A stretch of 64,000 nucleotides of DNA from Dermatophagoides farinae (Eukaryota > Arthropoda > Arachnida > Sarcoptiformes > Pyroglyphidae), in NCBI RefSeq assembly GCF_024713945.1, contig NC_134685.1:2103001-2167000 (forward strand), given 5' to 3'. Positions 1 to 13,005 of the stretch are shown piece by piece; positions within the stretch are counted from its first letter, which is position 1; each line of letters begins with the position of its first letter. Made by a program: the position numbers and the translations under genes. Below the pieces are notes generated by a model that ran no database searches, had not been told where the DNA came from, and worked only from the letters and a program-made list of their open reading frames with translations.

Positions 1-3000
1 CATCATCCATACATTGTATACAATAGTAAATATAAAAAGAGTTCAAACACAAAGCTTTTTGAGAATGAAAACGACAAACAACTTGAAATTTGGTGGGTGT
101 GGATGGTGGTTGGCCATTTCTTTTTTTTTTCGCCAATATAGCCACAACCACCCACCCACCCAGATTCGTATCGTTGCAATTGTACATTATAAACTAATTT
201 AACCAACAAAAAAAAATTAGAAATCTTCCCCCCATCAACAAGGGAAATATATAATGGAAAAAAAATCTTTTAGCTAAAATGTTGAAAAGAATTTTTTTTT
301 ATTTTTATTTTCGACTAGAATTTGATTGTTGTTGTTGTTGTTGTTGTGTACATTCTCGAAAAAAAGGTGATATGATAATATTCATTCCAATTGATTGGAT
401 AAACACATCATCATCATCATTCAACATCCTGAATATATCCAATGAATCGAGATAAGTAAACGATATAAAGAAAAAAAAATTCTTGCACACAAATGCATTT
501 CTGAATTTTACAAGGATAGAGAAAACTAAAAATTTCAAAACATATCCTTAAGATGTATGTTTATGTGCGTGAAAATAATCAGAAATAGTGAAACAAAACA
601 AAACAAACAAAAAAAAAAAAAAACACGAAAACAACAAAAACAAAATTGACCTCGGCCATGGGAAAGAATTGAATGACTATACACCTGTATATTTTGAGTT
701 TGGTCATCAGCAAAATAGAATTTCCATTTGTATGGAATTGTCTATTACAGCATACACACACACACACATACACTTATATATTCGATTTTTCGTCACCGTT
801 AACCAAAAAGAAAAGAAAAGAAAATTCTACATCTCTCGCACGCATCAATGATCATCATCATCATCATTTTTTGAGGATGTAATGTTTTCAAGTTTGACAA
901 ATGACCAAACACAAACAGACATACACACACACACAGAGACACAAACGACAAGCAATAAAAAGAAACAACCCTTATACACGAATATATTGAGAAAAATAAA
1001 AACCTTGAAGGCAATACAGAATAAAACGAATCTGAAAAACAAAAATCGAAATGAATCGAATACTGATTCATATATATAGAGAGAATGAAATGTTGTTGTT
1101 TTATTTGATGGTTGTTGTTCGACTTTGAAAATTGGAAACTCTTCGCTTTTTGTCATCGACGAATCATCATCATAGAATGGGTGATCTCTGTATGTGTGTG
1201 TGTGTTTGTGTGTATCATATAATAAACGAGAGTCAATGATGATACAAACAAATGAAAACAAAAAAATTTTTTGCTTCAAGCTAAATGATTTTCAATCATA
1301 ACTTTTAAATCAACTCGTTTTTTTGCAGTTGTTGTATTGAATCGATTCGAAAAATAGAATATATGATGATGATGATGATGAGAATGGAAAAATACTAAAT
1401 AACAAGCCATCATTCATTATCATAGCAATGGGCATCTTCATACAATTTACCGAGAACAAAAAAAAATGAAATGAAACACAAACTCAAACGACATGAAGAT
1501 TGAAATTCATGTTACCAATAAATATTCAATGATAATTGATTGATTACGATGTTTTAGTAAAAAAAAATATCTTGACTTACGGAATTGGTAATGAATATTA
1601 TTCAGATATAAATGATTATTATTATTATAAATTGTTGAAAATTGAATCTATTTTGGAATAATAAAATGCTTATCATTAGTCATCATCATCATGGTTTATA
1701 AATTGGTAATAATGAAAAAAAAAATAATAACAAACTTGTTGACAATCACAGAATCAGTCACCTTGACAACCTTGACAACAATTTTATAACAAAAAAAAAA
1801 AAAAAATAGAAAATTCGTTGTTTCGTTGGATAATGATGATGAAATAAGAAAAACGCATCAAATTTTTCGCAACAAATTTTTTTTGTTTGTTGTTGTTATC
1901 ATTGTTATACAAAATAAAAAAATCGAATCATTTCCGCGATAACAACAGTGGTGGTAGTAGTGGTTTATCAAAAGTGTGGCATTTGAAATTCTTAGTTTGC
2001 TAGTAGTTCATTAAACAAAAAAACTAACATCCTATGATAGGCAAAAAGTTTCAATTTATGCTATACTATTCCGTGTACTACTACGACAAACAAAAAAATT
2101 GTCTATTTTCATTATTTCAACAATTTGGATGAAAATAGTTTCGAATTTCGAAATTTTGTTGTTATTGTTGTTGTTGTTGTTTTTGATTTGATCATTTTTA
2201 TTGATTGAAGAAAAATATTCTCACGAATCGTGTGGTTTACCATTATTTTGGTTTGTTTGTTTGTTTGTTTGTTTGCAGAAATTATTCATGTCTATCATTT
2301 TTTTGTTTTTGTTTTTGTTGAATCATGTGATTTGCCGAAACATTCCATTATTCATGTCGGTATATGTATGTTTGTGTTCCAAAAACACTTGATCGAAGAC
2401 AACGAAAAAATTTTTCTTTGAACAACAATATTCCGACAACTAGACATTATTCATATGATGATGGATTCACCAAAAAAAAAACAACAAAAAACAAAACGAT
2501 AAATGTTCCAATGAAATTATTGTTCAACATACAGACAAAAGAACCATATCATTATGTTGTTCATTCATTCGAATGAATTCAAAGTATAAATTCATAGAAA
2601 AACAATGAAAGTGATGGTGGTGGTGGTGGATCAAACAACGAAAAAAAAAATTTTCTCATTCTGGGAATGTTTTTGAAATCTCTATCCATTGTTGTTCAAA
2701 ATATAGACGACATCATTATTTGTTTTGTTTTGTTTTTTTCTTTTTTTTTAGGTGCAACAACCAATAAATGTCAATTGGTGGCTTTTTTTTTGAGTAGTGT
2801 AAAATTTTCGTTCCAGGAGAAAAAAAAACCCGAAACTAAATCGTTGAACAGAAATAGGAATAGTTTTGTAAATTATTCCCAAATGTACCATCAAACCATC
2901 AAATTGGTCATCAAATGATGATGACCAGACACATCAGATTCAAAAATCATCACCAGATTCATAATGATCTCGGAACAAAACACAAAATGTCGAGAACAAA

Positions 3001-3136
3001 TCGAATTTGGGTTTTCGATCATCATCATCATGTGGTGAGCAGTGAAAAGCAGTTTTTTTTCATTTGAATTGCTTTAATATCTTGTTTCTATTTCTATTCG
3101 ATTTTGATAATCTAATTCTTTTTTTCTTGTTCACAG
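1..3136. other. Intergenic or intronic simple-repeat DNA
   Basis: No gene is recognised. The stretch holds CA/GT tracts (around 749-770, 1194-1213), TCA/ATG triplet arrays (around 850-866, 1361-1380), TTG arrays and long A or T runs. Several 60-140 codon open frames exist on both strands, but they run through these repeats and none shows a domain. A phase-0 donor (GTGAGC at about 3036) lies 100 bp before the exon candidate at 3137. Confidence 0.6.
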
Positions 3137-3382
3137 ATTTTCTGTAAAATTTTTTTCTTCACCAATCGCTCATTGTTAAACATATATATATGCGACATTT
3201 ACATGAAAATTCAATTTTTGGTTCTTTTTTTTCACATGGCAGGATTATGCTGTTGGCGATGGTGGTGGTTAATGCCATACCAAACGAATGGAAAATTTTA
3301 TATAAACTGGTCGACAGTTTGTTGGATTGCACTATCTTTATCCACTATAATTGCTCATTCATTTTATTATTCCAAACATTAA
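3137..3382 (+). CDS. Candidate exon, possible chemoreceptor-like membrane segment
   Basis: An 81-codon open frame begins exactly after a good acceptor (TTCTTGTTCACAG at 3136) and ends at TAA. It contains a hydrophobic stretch (FLVLFFHMAGL), then LMPYQTNGKFYINW, then a second hydrophobic stretch ending near the stop. The order hydrophobic helix, GL..PY, short loop with FY.NW, next helix resembles the first part of arthropod gustatory-type receptors. That is only a resemblance by eye. No later receptor exon with the family's C-terminal motif was found, and a second weak fragment of the same flavour near 3600-3790 needs a frameshift. It may be a relic or chance. The start is set by the acceptor, and no initiating methionine is implied. 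Confidence 0.2.
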   Translation: MFCKIFFFTNRSLLNIYICDIYMKIQFLVLFFHMAGLCCWRWWWLMPYQTNGKFYINWSTVCWIALSLSTIIAHSFYYSKH

Positions 3383-6300
3383 AACTTGTGCGTGTGTGTG
3401 TGTGTGTGCGATGAATTCCCGTTATTTAACCCGATATCAAATGGAAAATAATTCGACAGAGAGAGAAAGAAAAAAAACGAATTCTCATTCATTGGGTAAT
3501 CCAATCGTTTTTTTTTCATGTTATCATAATCATTATTGAATCACAATTAGATTATATTTATTTTTGTTTTTCTTTTCCCATCAATAGTAATGAAGAAAAT
3601 TTATTTATTTGTTTTCCAATCGAATCGAATTCTGGTTCCTTTTACAAATTCAACTCTCTATCACTGGTTTTTGTTATTCTTTTTTTTTGGATAAATTCAA
3701 TGAAATTTTAATGAAACAAAATGGAATCTTTTCAAAGTTTCAAGAATCGATTATTGTTTTGTATTGTCTGTATTCTTCACGTAATGACCAGAAAAAAATA
3801 GGTACGTATGCGAATAGTATTCAATTCAATAGAATTAACAAAAAAAAAAATCGATATTTCTGATCATTATTATGTTTGTTTGTTTGTTTCTCACATTTCA
3901 TTCATTCGAATTTTTTTTTTCATTCCAGATTTCCGTTTCAAATATTTATTATTATTATTATTTGATTGTAAACAAAGAACCACTAGCTACATATCTATTT
4001 TTTTTGCATAAAAGAAACTTTTAAATATTTTATCCAAAATTTTTTCATCATCATCATCATCATCATCTTGGATATAATCTAATTTTCAATGTAATTTTTT
4101 TCATCATCATCATCATCATCATCGTTTCTATTTTCAACTTTACTTGACACACACACACACATGGAATTCAAAACAAGGTAATTGATTTACATTTCTTTGT
4201 TGCTCTTTTTTTTTGGTCTTTTCTTAATGATTAGGAACACACACACACAATTACATGCATGTTGTATATATGTGATTGTACGACAACAACAAAAAAAAAA
4301 AAACACGAATGAGGAACAAGAAGAATAAGAAGAAAATAATTGATTCAATTTTACATTTGCCATATACTCGTGAAAACCATTAAGTAAAAAATTTTGTTTT
4401 TTTTTTAATTTTAATTTTTCATTTCATTCATTCTTAAATTAATAATAATGTTGTGTTTTTTTTCTCTTTTTTTTTGTTGAATAATTGTAGACACACGCAC
4501 ACGCACACACACACTTGTTATTATTATTGTCAAATTTTGTCAAGATCAACATTTTTTTTCTGTTGTTGTTGTTGTTGTTGTTGAAAAATGGTTAATTGAA
4601 TTTCAGTTTTTCTTCATTTTTTTTTTTTTTTTGAATTTTACATGGGTAAATTAATTTTTCTTTTTCTTTTCTTTTTTTTTCTTTTGTCAGCAATGAATGT
4701 AATGACATCACATTAATGGAAACATCATCATCATCGTCATCAATAAATAAATGCAAGAATCTTTCAATTCAATAATGATATTAAAATGAAAAAAAAGAAA
4801 AATGGAACGAACAAGCAAAAAACAAAAATGTCAAAATCACCCATTTCTAGTCAAAAAAAAAAAAAAAAAAATTGTCTTGTGTTAATTATCATTATCATAT
4901 GAATAAGTTTATTCGTCATTTTATTCAACAACAATGGCTTTTTCTTATGAAATCACACATACAAAAATTCTCAATGAACAATGATGATGATGATGATGAT
5001 GACATCATTTAAATCATCTTGTTAATTAAAAAAAAACAAAAATTCTAACATGTCCACCATTGGCCATAATTGTTATATATATATATTCATCTGAAAACAT
5101 TATCAACATTGTCTCATTGTATACATGGAACATTTCATTCTCATCATCATCATCATATGACTTTACCTCATTGTCATATATAGATGTAAGTAATCACATT
5201 ATTTTAATTAAGTGTTCTTATTCTTTTTTTTCCTGTTGTTGTTGTTGTTGTTATTGTTTTTGTCATGGTGATGAATACATTATCATCTTGATCATCATCG
5301 ACACGAATAGAACATACGAAAAATTTTTTTTTTTTTTTCGTTTTCAACCGTTCTCTTTATACGTGTGTGTGTGTGTGTGTGTATGTGATTGAATAAAGAA
5401 AAAAGATGAGAAAAAAAAATTCGACAAGAATAATAATGAAAAAATATATATAGTATAGTGTGTGTGTGAAAGTTTTCTTCGTTATTTTATGAATACTCAG
5501 GTTTTTTGTTGTCGCTGTTGTTGTTTGAATTCTATTTTTTCATTTTATTCTTGTCAGAAAATTGTCAAATGCAAAGAGTTTACACACCCGGTCCTTGAGG
5601 GCTAAATAGAATGAAAATGAAATGTGTGTCTGTGTATGTGTGTATTTATTGTGTGCGTTTGGTGTGAAAATAAAATTCATTTTTCCCTTTTTTTTTCTTT
5701 TCACTTTTTCTCATTCTTTTATGCGTCAACTGACTTTGTCAGCAGAAAAAAAAATTTTTTTTGAAAGAAAAAGAGAAAGAATCGTGAAAAAAAAGAAAAT
5801 GCAAATTCTTCACAAAATGAATGAATACAATGTTTTCTTCCTTACTGTTGATTCTCTTTATTCACTTTTCCTGTATTTATTTGTATATATAAAAAAAAAT
5901 AATAATAAATTTTCACTTATGGCCCATTGAAATAATCAATTTCTTTTCACTTTTTTTGTTGTTTAGGCTTTCAAAATCTGAATAGTTAATATCTGAACCA
6001 TCACATCCATCCATTCATCCATCCATCTAATAGAACTATGGCCCCGTAAAAAAATGAAGATAAATTGACCTTTGTTTTTTTTTTTTTTTGATTATGTCCA
6101 CATATTAGTGGTGAGTAGAGTTTTTTTTTGTTGGAGTCAAAAATAAATAATCAAATTTTCTTAGAATCGATTCTGCTCAGGTCAGCAAGAAATGAAACCA
6201 AACGAAATACAATGTGAAACAACAACAAAAAAAAATTCATTTCCATTCACGAAATATATTCATATATAAAGAGCAAAAAAAAACAACAAAACAAAACAAA

Positions 6301-6647
6301 ATATTCTGGTGCATTTATATTCTCTGTCTGCATTAATTCTATGTTTATGTAATAATTTATGATATGATCATGTTCTCCACCTACTTTTGAATATATTCAT
6401 TGAAATCAACAACAACAACAACAACAACAGCAACAGCAGTGAGTAAATAATTTGATTTTTGTTTCTCTACATCGAAATAATGTTTTTTTGTTTTGTTTCT
6501 AGTTGCTAAATGTATAGGTGACAAGATTTTTTTTTGTCCCCTTTATTCTGGAATTCTGTGTGTGTGTGTGTGTGTGTGTTAACGAAAATGAATTTATAAA
6601 TGAATCAAAAGTGAAGAGAAAATCAATGAGAAATTGATTTTTTTTTC
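3383..6647. other. Simple-repeat-rich DNA without a recognised gene
   Basis: Contains (TCA)n at about 4043-4066 and 4102-4123, (CA)n near 4149, 4230 and 4495-4513, TTG/TTA arrays, (GT)n near 5362-5380 and 6558-6579, and a CAA array ending in CAG codons at 6408-6439 directly before a GTGAGT donor-like string. No ORF has a recognisable domain. Confidence 0.6.
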
Positions 6648-7394
6648 TTACGCCAATATATCGGCCACAAACTGAATAAGATTTTTTTTCCTGTTTTTTT
6701 TTTGTTTACTGGTAAGTGTAAAGCCAACAACAAACATACAGCAGCCATACACAAACACAATCCTATTAGCTATTTTTGGGCTACTGGTTAGTTTGAATTC
6801 TTTTCCTGTTTTCTTTTTGCTATATTTTTTTCCCACTGATCTATGATGATTATTATTATTATTATTAAGGCTCTTAAGTTTTGTTTTTTTTTTTTTGGCC
6901 TTTTCACTTTTCACTAAACCATCTAATGTATATTCTGGATTCTTTTTTAGTTTCAATAAACTAAAAACTATAGAATTTAGGATCTTGATCCAGAAACGAA
7001 GACTTTTAGCTGAATTGAGTTGTTGTTTTGTCGTTTTTTTTATTATTCTTAAGAAAAATGTACGAGAATCAAAAAAAAAAAAAAACAAAACAAAGATATT
7101 TCTATTTCTATGTTGATTCCAATGTTGTCCATGAAACAAACAAACAAAAATGATGTGTATTTGTTGTATGTGTGTGGTGTTGTTGTAACAAACCAAAAGA
7201 AAAAAAAACATTTTATTAATAGGAAAATTCTCTATATACAAAGAGAAAAAAAAATGTTCCAAATGGAACCATTTCAGCACCAATGGTGAATGATGATGAT
7301 GGTGAAAAAATATCTTGATTTTGATACTTATACCACCCCACATTTTTATTCTTTTTTTTTTGTCTTGCAACAAAATCTTTAAATCAAACATCAT
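6648..7394 (-). CDS. Unrecognised 248-codon open frame
   Basis: This is the second longest open frame in the window and much longer than expected by chance in DNA this AT-rich. The inferred protein is Lys/Asn/Phe-rich, with poly-His, poly-Asn and Lys runs and one plausible hydrophobic segment near the C-terminus (VFVYGCCMFVVGF). No family is recognised. The last codons overlap a good donor-like string (GTAAGA on the minus strand, near 6656), so the 3' part could be an exon rather than a true C-terminus. Much of the openness comes from A/T homopolymers that avoid stops on this strand, so it may be spurious. Confidence 0.2.
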   Translation of the reverse strand: MMFDLKILLQDKKKRIKMWGGISIKIKIFFHHHHHSPLVLKWFHLEHFFFSLYIENFPINKMFFFLLVCYNNTTHIQQIHIIFVCLFHGQHWNQHRNRNIFVLFFFFFDSRTFFLRIIKKTTKQQLNSAKSLRFWIKILNSIVFSLLKLKKNPEYTLDGLVKSEKAKKKKTKLKSLNNNNNNHHRSVGKKYSKKKTGKEFKLTSSPKIANRIVFVYGCCMFVVGFTLTSKQKKNRKKNLIQFVADILA

Positions 7395-7552
7395 CTACCA
7401 CCACCACCATCACCAAGTCTTATTCTCTAATCATTAACTACAATCACATGTTTATGTGTGTGTGTATGTTTGTGTGTCGTTAATATTAATTTATTTCTAC
7501 TATAGTGAACATATAAAAACGAAATGAAAAAAAAATGATCCAGACTGATTCC

Positions 7553-7553
<1 letters not shown>

Positions 7554-7594
<41 letters not shown>
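7554..7594. repeat. (CA)n microsatellite
   Basis: Uninterrupted CA dinucleotide run of about 41 bp. Confidence 0.95.
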
Positions 7595-7596
<2 letters not shown>

Positions 7597-8186
7597 TACA
7601 CAGAAATACTATCAAACTATTTAACTGGGTGTTTGTTTGTTTGGTATTGAATAAGTAGCTTCTAGATCTAATTTCTGTGGTGTGTGTGTATGTGTGTATG
7701 GGTATTCTTTTGACAAATCTTAATCTTTAAAAGTAGAGAAAGAAAATATTTGTTTCATCACATGAGCCTATTTTTTTTTTTTTTTTGCTCTTGAACCATT
7801 CGTGATGAATTCTTGAATACTTTTTGTTTTCTTAGTTTTTTTTGTTGTTTTCTCTATTTTATGATGATGAAACTATTATTGAACAAATGATTTATATAAT
7901 GAGTAAAGAATGAGAAAAAGAATTCTTTATATAGCCATTGGTCTGTTTGTGTGTGTGTGTGTGTGTTTCTAAAAGTCACGTTCATCAAATTTAAGAAACT
8001 CCTGAAAAAAATTGAATAAGAAAAAAAAATTCCAACAACTCATTCTATAGAAAATGAAAGTATAACGCCAATAAACAACTCACTATAAACGGAATAGAGG
8101 GAGAGAGAGAGAAAACGTTTTAGAATTTAAGTAAAAAAAACAACAACAACAACAACAATACCCATGTTTGTTTATGATGTGAGAGT

Positions 8187-8188
<2 letters not shown>

Positions 8189-8234
<46 letters not shown>
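8189..8234. repeat. (GT)n microsatellite
   Basis: Uninterrupted GT dinucleotide run of about 46 bp. Confidence 0.95.
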
Positions 8235-8235
<1 letters not shown>

Positions 8236-9634
8236 GAGAATTTTTTTTTTACCATTCACATTCATTTGTGTAGATTATAAAAATTTTTTCTTTTAAATGA
8301 ATATAAAAACACTTGAGAATGATGTATATATATATGAAAAAAAACGAGAAAGAATATTCTATGTACATGTAAATGTAAATGCATTTTATGATATCATGGT
8401 GGTAATCATCTTAATCTAATAGATAGATTTTAGATTCACGAATATTGATTTTGGACACCAATAAAGGATAGTAGTAGTAGTAGTATTACTGTCTAACAGA
8501 ATCTTTAGGAATTTCGCCAATTTTACCAATTTTTTTTTTTTTTTTTTAGTTATTGGTACAAATGAAAATGGTCTTTTTCTTCTTGATCATGATCATGATC
8601 ATCTGTCTTGATGGGTCTGTATAAAAATTATTTTTTTTGTGTGTGTGTGTGTGTGTGCTATTCAAGTGAAGAAATTCGTTTGGTCCATTTTTTTTTCTAT
8701 TCACACTTTTTGTTTGTTTGTTTGTGTGTGTGTATAAGTGGCAAACATTCACATTTAGAACACACCGACACCCACTTATCAATATATAATGATTGAATGA
8801 ATTTTCTTTGCTCTTTTCTAATCTTTTTTTTTTGTTCTCATTTTTTTTCTTCTTCTTTATTCACTAAATAAATAATCACGATGATGATGATGATGATAAA
8901 TTAGTAAATAATTGAATTTTCATTTTGCGCATCATCAATCCTGTTGTTTTTTTTTTTTTTTTTTTGAATCGATCGATTTTTTTTTTGTCAATCTCTGATA
9001 CAAGTACGTTATTTGTTTACAAATTAAATTTGTTCAATTTGATTTTGGAGAGAAATAATAAAAAAAAAATAATGTACTTGGGTGGAACAAACTAGCTCGA
9101 CTATTTCGACGATGACGATGATGATGATGATGGACATTAATTTCATTTTTCATAATTTCTGTTTTTTTTTGTTTGCGTGGGTGGTTTGGTTTGTGTGCGT
9201 TAATTTCTTGATATTTTTTTTCTATATATATATATAACTTGCACTTCAAAATAATGGCTGTCAATTTTTTTTTTATTCTTCATTATTCATTATTCGTTTT
9301 TTTTTGGAATCGAATGATTACTTCTTCTTCGATTCTTCGATCATATAATAATAATGATGATGATGATCATTATTATTATTATTATCTCATCATTATGTTG
9401 TCCTGTGCGTGTTTTATTTTGCAAACATTTGATGATTGCGTGTGAGAATCATAAAGAAAAATTACTTCATTCTTTTTTTTTGATATTTTGATGGCCAAAA
9501 AATAATAATGATTCGTTTTTTTTCTCAGATTTCTTGTTTTACTTTTTGATTTGATCCATTATTGGTTTGGTGTACAGTGTGTACACCTATATATATAGAC
9601 GACAAATCATTAAATGAATCACACACACACACAG

Positions 9635-9704
9635 GATTCTGGACTGGATCTCTAATTATCTTGAAGCACAAAATGGCTGGCTACACCCTTGGAATCATTT
9701 TTGA
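9635..9704 (+). CDS. Candidate 3'-terminal exon, faintly Bcl-2-BH2-like
   Basis: A CA-repeat ending in ACACAG provides an acceptor. After one split-codon base there are 22 codons and a TGA. The reading contains LDWISNYLEAQNGW followed by a second Trp and a final Phe. The spacing W-I-x2-Y-L-x6-W-L...W..F recalls the BH2 end of Bcl-2 family proteins (W-x3-YL...W-I-x2-x-GGW..F), but the GG pair is not intact and no BH1 exon was found upstream. All three frames of the opposite strand contain stops, and base composition is more balanced than the flanks, which favours real coding sequence. Membership of the Bcl-2 family is a guess. Confidence 0.25.
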
Positions 9705-11085
9705 CACTTTTAATTTTTTTTTTTTTTGCTTCGCTCTTTATATACTATATATACCATCATAGCTTCAATCAAAATGAAATGGATTTTTTTTTATTCTTGT
9801 TTCTTTGTATTTCAACATTTTTTCCACAAAAAAAGGCCCATGTGTATGTGTTTATTTTCTATTTTTGGTTTTCTAATTAGGATTTTTTTTCTATTCTTCA
9901 TTTATTTTCAAAAAAAAACCATTCGACATTTTGATATTTTGGAAACAAAAAAAAAAAAAAAAGAAATTCGCTGGAACAAAAGATATTTCCAGGATTCTAT
10001 TTTTTTTTTATAATTCAGTGCTCAGCTGAATTCTTCGATTACCAATATGATGTGATGATGATGATCCAATGATGATGAAATAGAAAAAAAAATACAAATA
10101 AATAAAAATGATATCACGCATAAAATCTCATTTAATATCATCATCATCATCATCATCATCATGAGCACTGAACGAACGAGCGACCGATTTCAATACCGGC
10201 GGCTTATATTACACGGTGATGGTATATTTTTGATTCCCGGGTTTTTTTTGTCTTTTTCTTTTTTTTGCTTGCTTGTTGTTGTTGTTGTTTTTTTATACTT
10301 ATTTTTTTCCACTATGTATTTTTATAACAACGTTGATGGAAAATAATCCAGGAGCTCAACTAAAATAACGAATGAAAAAAAAATGAACGTGTCTCTCTCT
10401 GTGTGTGTTTCAAATGTCATTTCTTTTTTCTTTTTTTTTCTTTGAAACAAAATGAAAACCATATTTTGATGGGATTTTTTTTCTCTCTCTCTCCTTTCGT
10501 TCTTTTTCAGTTATTAGATATTAAAAAAAATGGTGTGAACTACACGCACACACACACACACACACACACAGAATCAATTCTTGTGATGATGTGATGATGA
10601 TGATGGAAAAAAATTAATCATTTCACCCTTTAGGCGCAGGTATTTAGAACAGAATTCCAATGGGTAAATAGAATTTGAAGAAAATATGGCCAAAAATCAA
10701 AACAAAATGAAAAAACAACAATTTTGATTTGAACCAAATTGTTTGTTCATCATTCATGTATTCCGGCGGATATATTGATACAGTTCAATATATCCATTAC
10801 CAGAAAATGAAATATACCACCGGCAACAACGAAAAATAATGATGATAAAAACCGAATCGCTAATTTCCATCAGCCAGAAAAAAAATCCGACACATAATGA
10901 TATTATTAGTGGTGGTAATGGTGGCGGTGGTTCTCAACCCATTCCTATTTAGCAGTATCATCATCATCATCATTATTTCATATACAAATAATTTGTTTTC
11001 ATATTTTCAATCAAAAATATATTCATAATGGTTGTTGTTGCGCAAACGCAATCGAATTTGAAGGAAACAACAACAACAACAACAA

Positions 11086-11119
11086 TATTCTGCAATATTT
11101 TTTTTATTATTGCAGAATA
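11086..11119. repeat. Perfect 12-bp inverted repeat
   Basis: TATTCTGCAATA at 11,086-11,097 is matched by TATTGCAGAATA at 11,108-11,119 around a 10-nt T-rich loop. The right arm contains the TTGCAG acceptor of the candidate exon at 11,116, so the hairpin would sequester that splice site if transcribed. Confidence 0.85.
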
Positions 11120-11208
11120 AATGGATTATTTATCCGGACCAGGGTGAAAAACCAACAAAAAAAAAATATTTATCACGTGAAATACTAATGATGGGAAATG
11201 AATATCCG
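11116..11208 (+). CDS. Candidate internal exon, unrecognised
   Basis: After the acceptor TATTATTGCAG there are 31 codons in phase 0 up to a possible donor (CCG|GTATTG). The reading includes WIIYPDQGEKPTKKKYL and REILMMGNEYP. The frame stays open to 11,250, but that extension is hydrophobic and probably intronic. No family is recognised. One minus-strand frame over the same bases is also open, so strand assignment rests on the splice-site fit alone. Confidence 0.2.
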
Positions 11209-13005
11209 GTATTGGTATTCTATTTTTCTGTTGGTGGTGTATTTTTTTCATAAAGATTAATGTAAATCAAATGTTTTCTCAATACATTTTCAGTGAATAA
11301 TAAAATAATGATGATGATGATGATGATCTTGTCTTGTCTTGTGTTTCTTTTTAATGAGTTTGTTTTATTGTGTGTGTGTGTGTGTGTGCATGTAATTAGA
11401 TATATTTGCATTCGCACACACACACACACCAACATTTGACATTAATTGGTAATTTGCATACACACACACACAATGATTATATTTTTTTTTTGCATTAATA
11501 GCTGTTTAATATCATCATTATGATGATGATGATGATTATATGAATAGTTGAAATGTCACGCGATAACCAAAAAAAAAAAAATTTTTGATACCGGATACAC
11601 CCGGTTTTATTCAATTGTCATCAAGTTTGAATTTTTAATTATTTTCCAAGAAAGTTTCATTCGATATCAGCAAAAAAAAAAAAAAGAAAGGAACGAAAAA
11701 AAAACGAAAGATTTTATTACAACAACGACGACGACGATGATGACAAAAAAAAGTTCGCATCCTATTGTTTTTCATTTCGTTCGTTTCATATTAACCCTTT
11801 TTTCCTTGGGATTTCTTTTTTTGGTTCACTGTTCATTCGCTTACAAACTGTTCTTATCATTGGTTGTGATATGAGTGCTATTGGGGTGGAAGAATTGCTC
11901 CTTGTCATTGGGATTTGAAACTTTTTTTTTTTTTTTTTGGTTCTTGATTCTTGATTCCTTGAAACGTATTATTTCATAATAATAAGAATGTTGAGGACTT
12001 AATTTACGATAGATTTTTTTTTTTGCTCTGCATCTCGTTGCTGTGTAGTAGGAAAAAAAAAGTCAATTCATCGTCGTAGTTAGTAATCATCATCATCATC
12101 ATCATGGTAATAATCTTTTCGTTTTGTGTGTGTGTGTTTTTTTTTTATTTGCTGCTGTCACAATTTGATCTTAAACTGACATTGATACTATCTCAATGGA
12201 TAACCATGGTAGCAAGAATTAGAATAATTCTTATTCATTCATTCATTCATTCATGGATGCAGAGCTGTATATATATTGGCATTATTATTATTATTATTCA
12301 TTATCTGAATGAAATTGAAAATGAAAACTGATATCATGATCATGATCATCATCATCATCATAGAATTGTAATGAACCAAATTCTTTCAGTGTGTTTGTAG
12401 TAGTAGTAGGTGGTAGTAGCCAAATGTTTTTTTTTTCATAATCGAAAATTAAACAGAAAAAAAGGATTCATTCTGTTTTGTTTCATTTATTCAAGATTGT
12501 TTCATCTCCACGGAGAGAGAGAGAGACTTTGTATTAGCATTCAGAACAGAATCTAATCCAATAAAACAACGAGTAAGAATTTAGCAATCAAAAAAAAAGA
12601 AAAAGAAACACTACCAGTATACTATGCTACTACTACTACTGGTACTACAACAGAAAAAGAGATTAGACAAATTAATCATGAGATAAGTTTCTCAATTTTC
12701 CATGATGATGATGACGATTCTATCTCTTATATTACATTCCAATTTTAATTTGCAATTGCAAGTTTCAATTTGTAATTCATTGCGATTCATTCATTCATTC
12801 ATTCATTCATTCATTGTGATTCATTTCTATTTTCATTTTATTTATAATCAATCAATCAATCAATCCAATTGATAGGATAAGTATTATATTGAAAGCAATT
12901 GATTTTTCTTGTTTAACAAAAAAAAAAAATTTTTTTTTTTTCAATCATTCCTATATCATATCCAAATGTGTCATTGATTCTAATCACGAATTCTTTTCTT
13001 TACAG

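Larger units (their letters stand above)
7395..9634. other. Microsatellite-dense DNA, no gene seen
   Basis: Contains two of the longer dinucleotide tracts of the window (7554-7594 and 8189-8234), several shorter GT runs (7948-7966, 8638-8656), GAT/TTA triplet arrays and A/T runs. No coding or RNA feature is supported. Confidence 0.6.
9705..13005. other. Mixed repeat DNA with several ambiguous exon-like patches
   Basis: Includes a methionine-initiated, Arg-rich open patch at 10,161-10,217 and a Gly-rich patch at 10,740-10,960 where both strands read well. At 11,737-11,916 a signal-peptide-like frame on + lies opposite an equally coding-looking frame on -. Repeats include TCA arrays (10,137-10,161), (CA)n 10,545-10,570, GT/CA near 11,372-11,430 and TTCA tetranucleotides near 12,785-12,815. 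None of the patches can be assigned to a gene. Confidence 0.5.

Noticed and set aside
845-1279. 144-codon minus frame with DHPFYDDDSSMTKSEEF
   Set aside because: Part reads like protein, but the rest is hydrophobic repeat translation and a competing + frame exists (882-1079).
10740-10960. Gly/Tyr-rich coding-looking patch
   Set aside because: Good readings in more than one + frame and a hydrophobic reading on -. No consistent splice sites.
11737-11916. Signal-peptide-like frame on + (MMTKKSSHPIVF...)
   Set aside because: The minus strand reads equally well (SNSSTPIALISQPMIRTV) with its own donor, so neither can be preferred.
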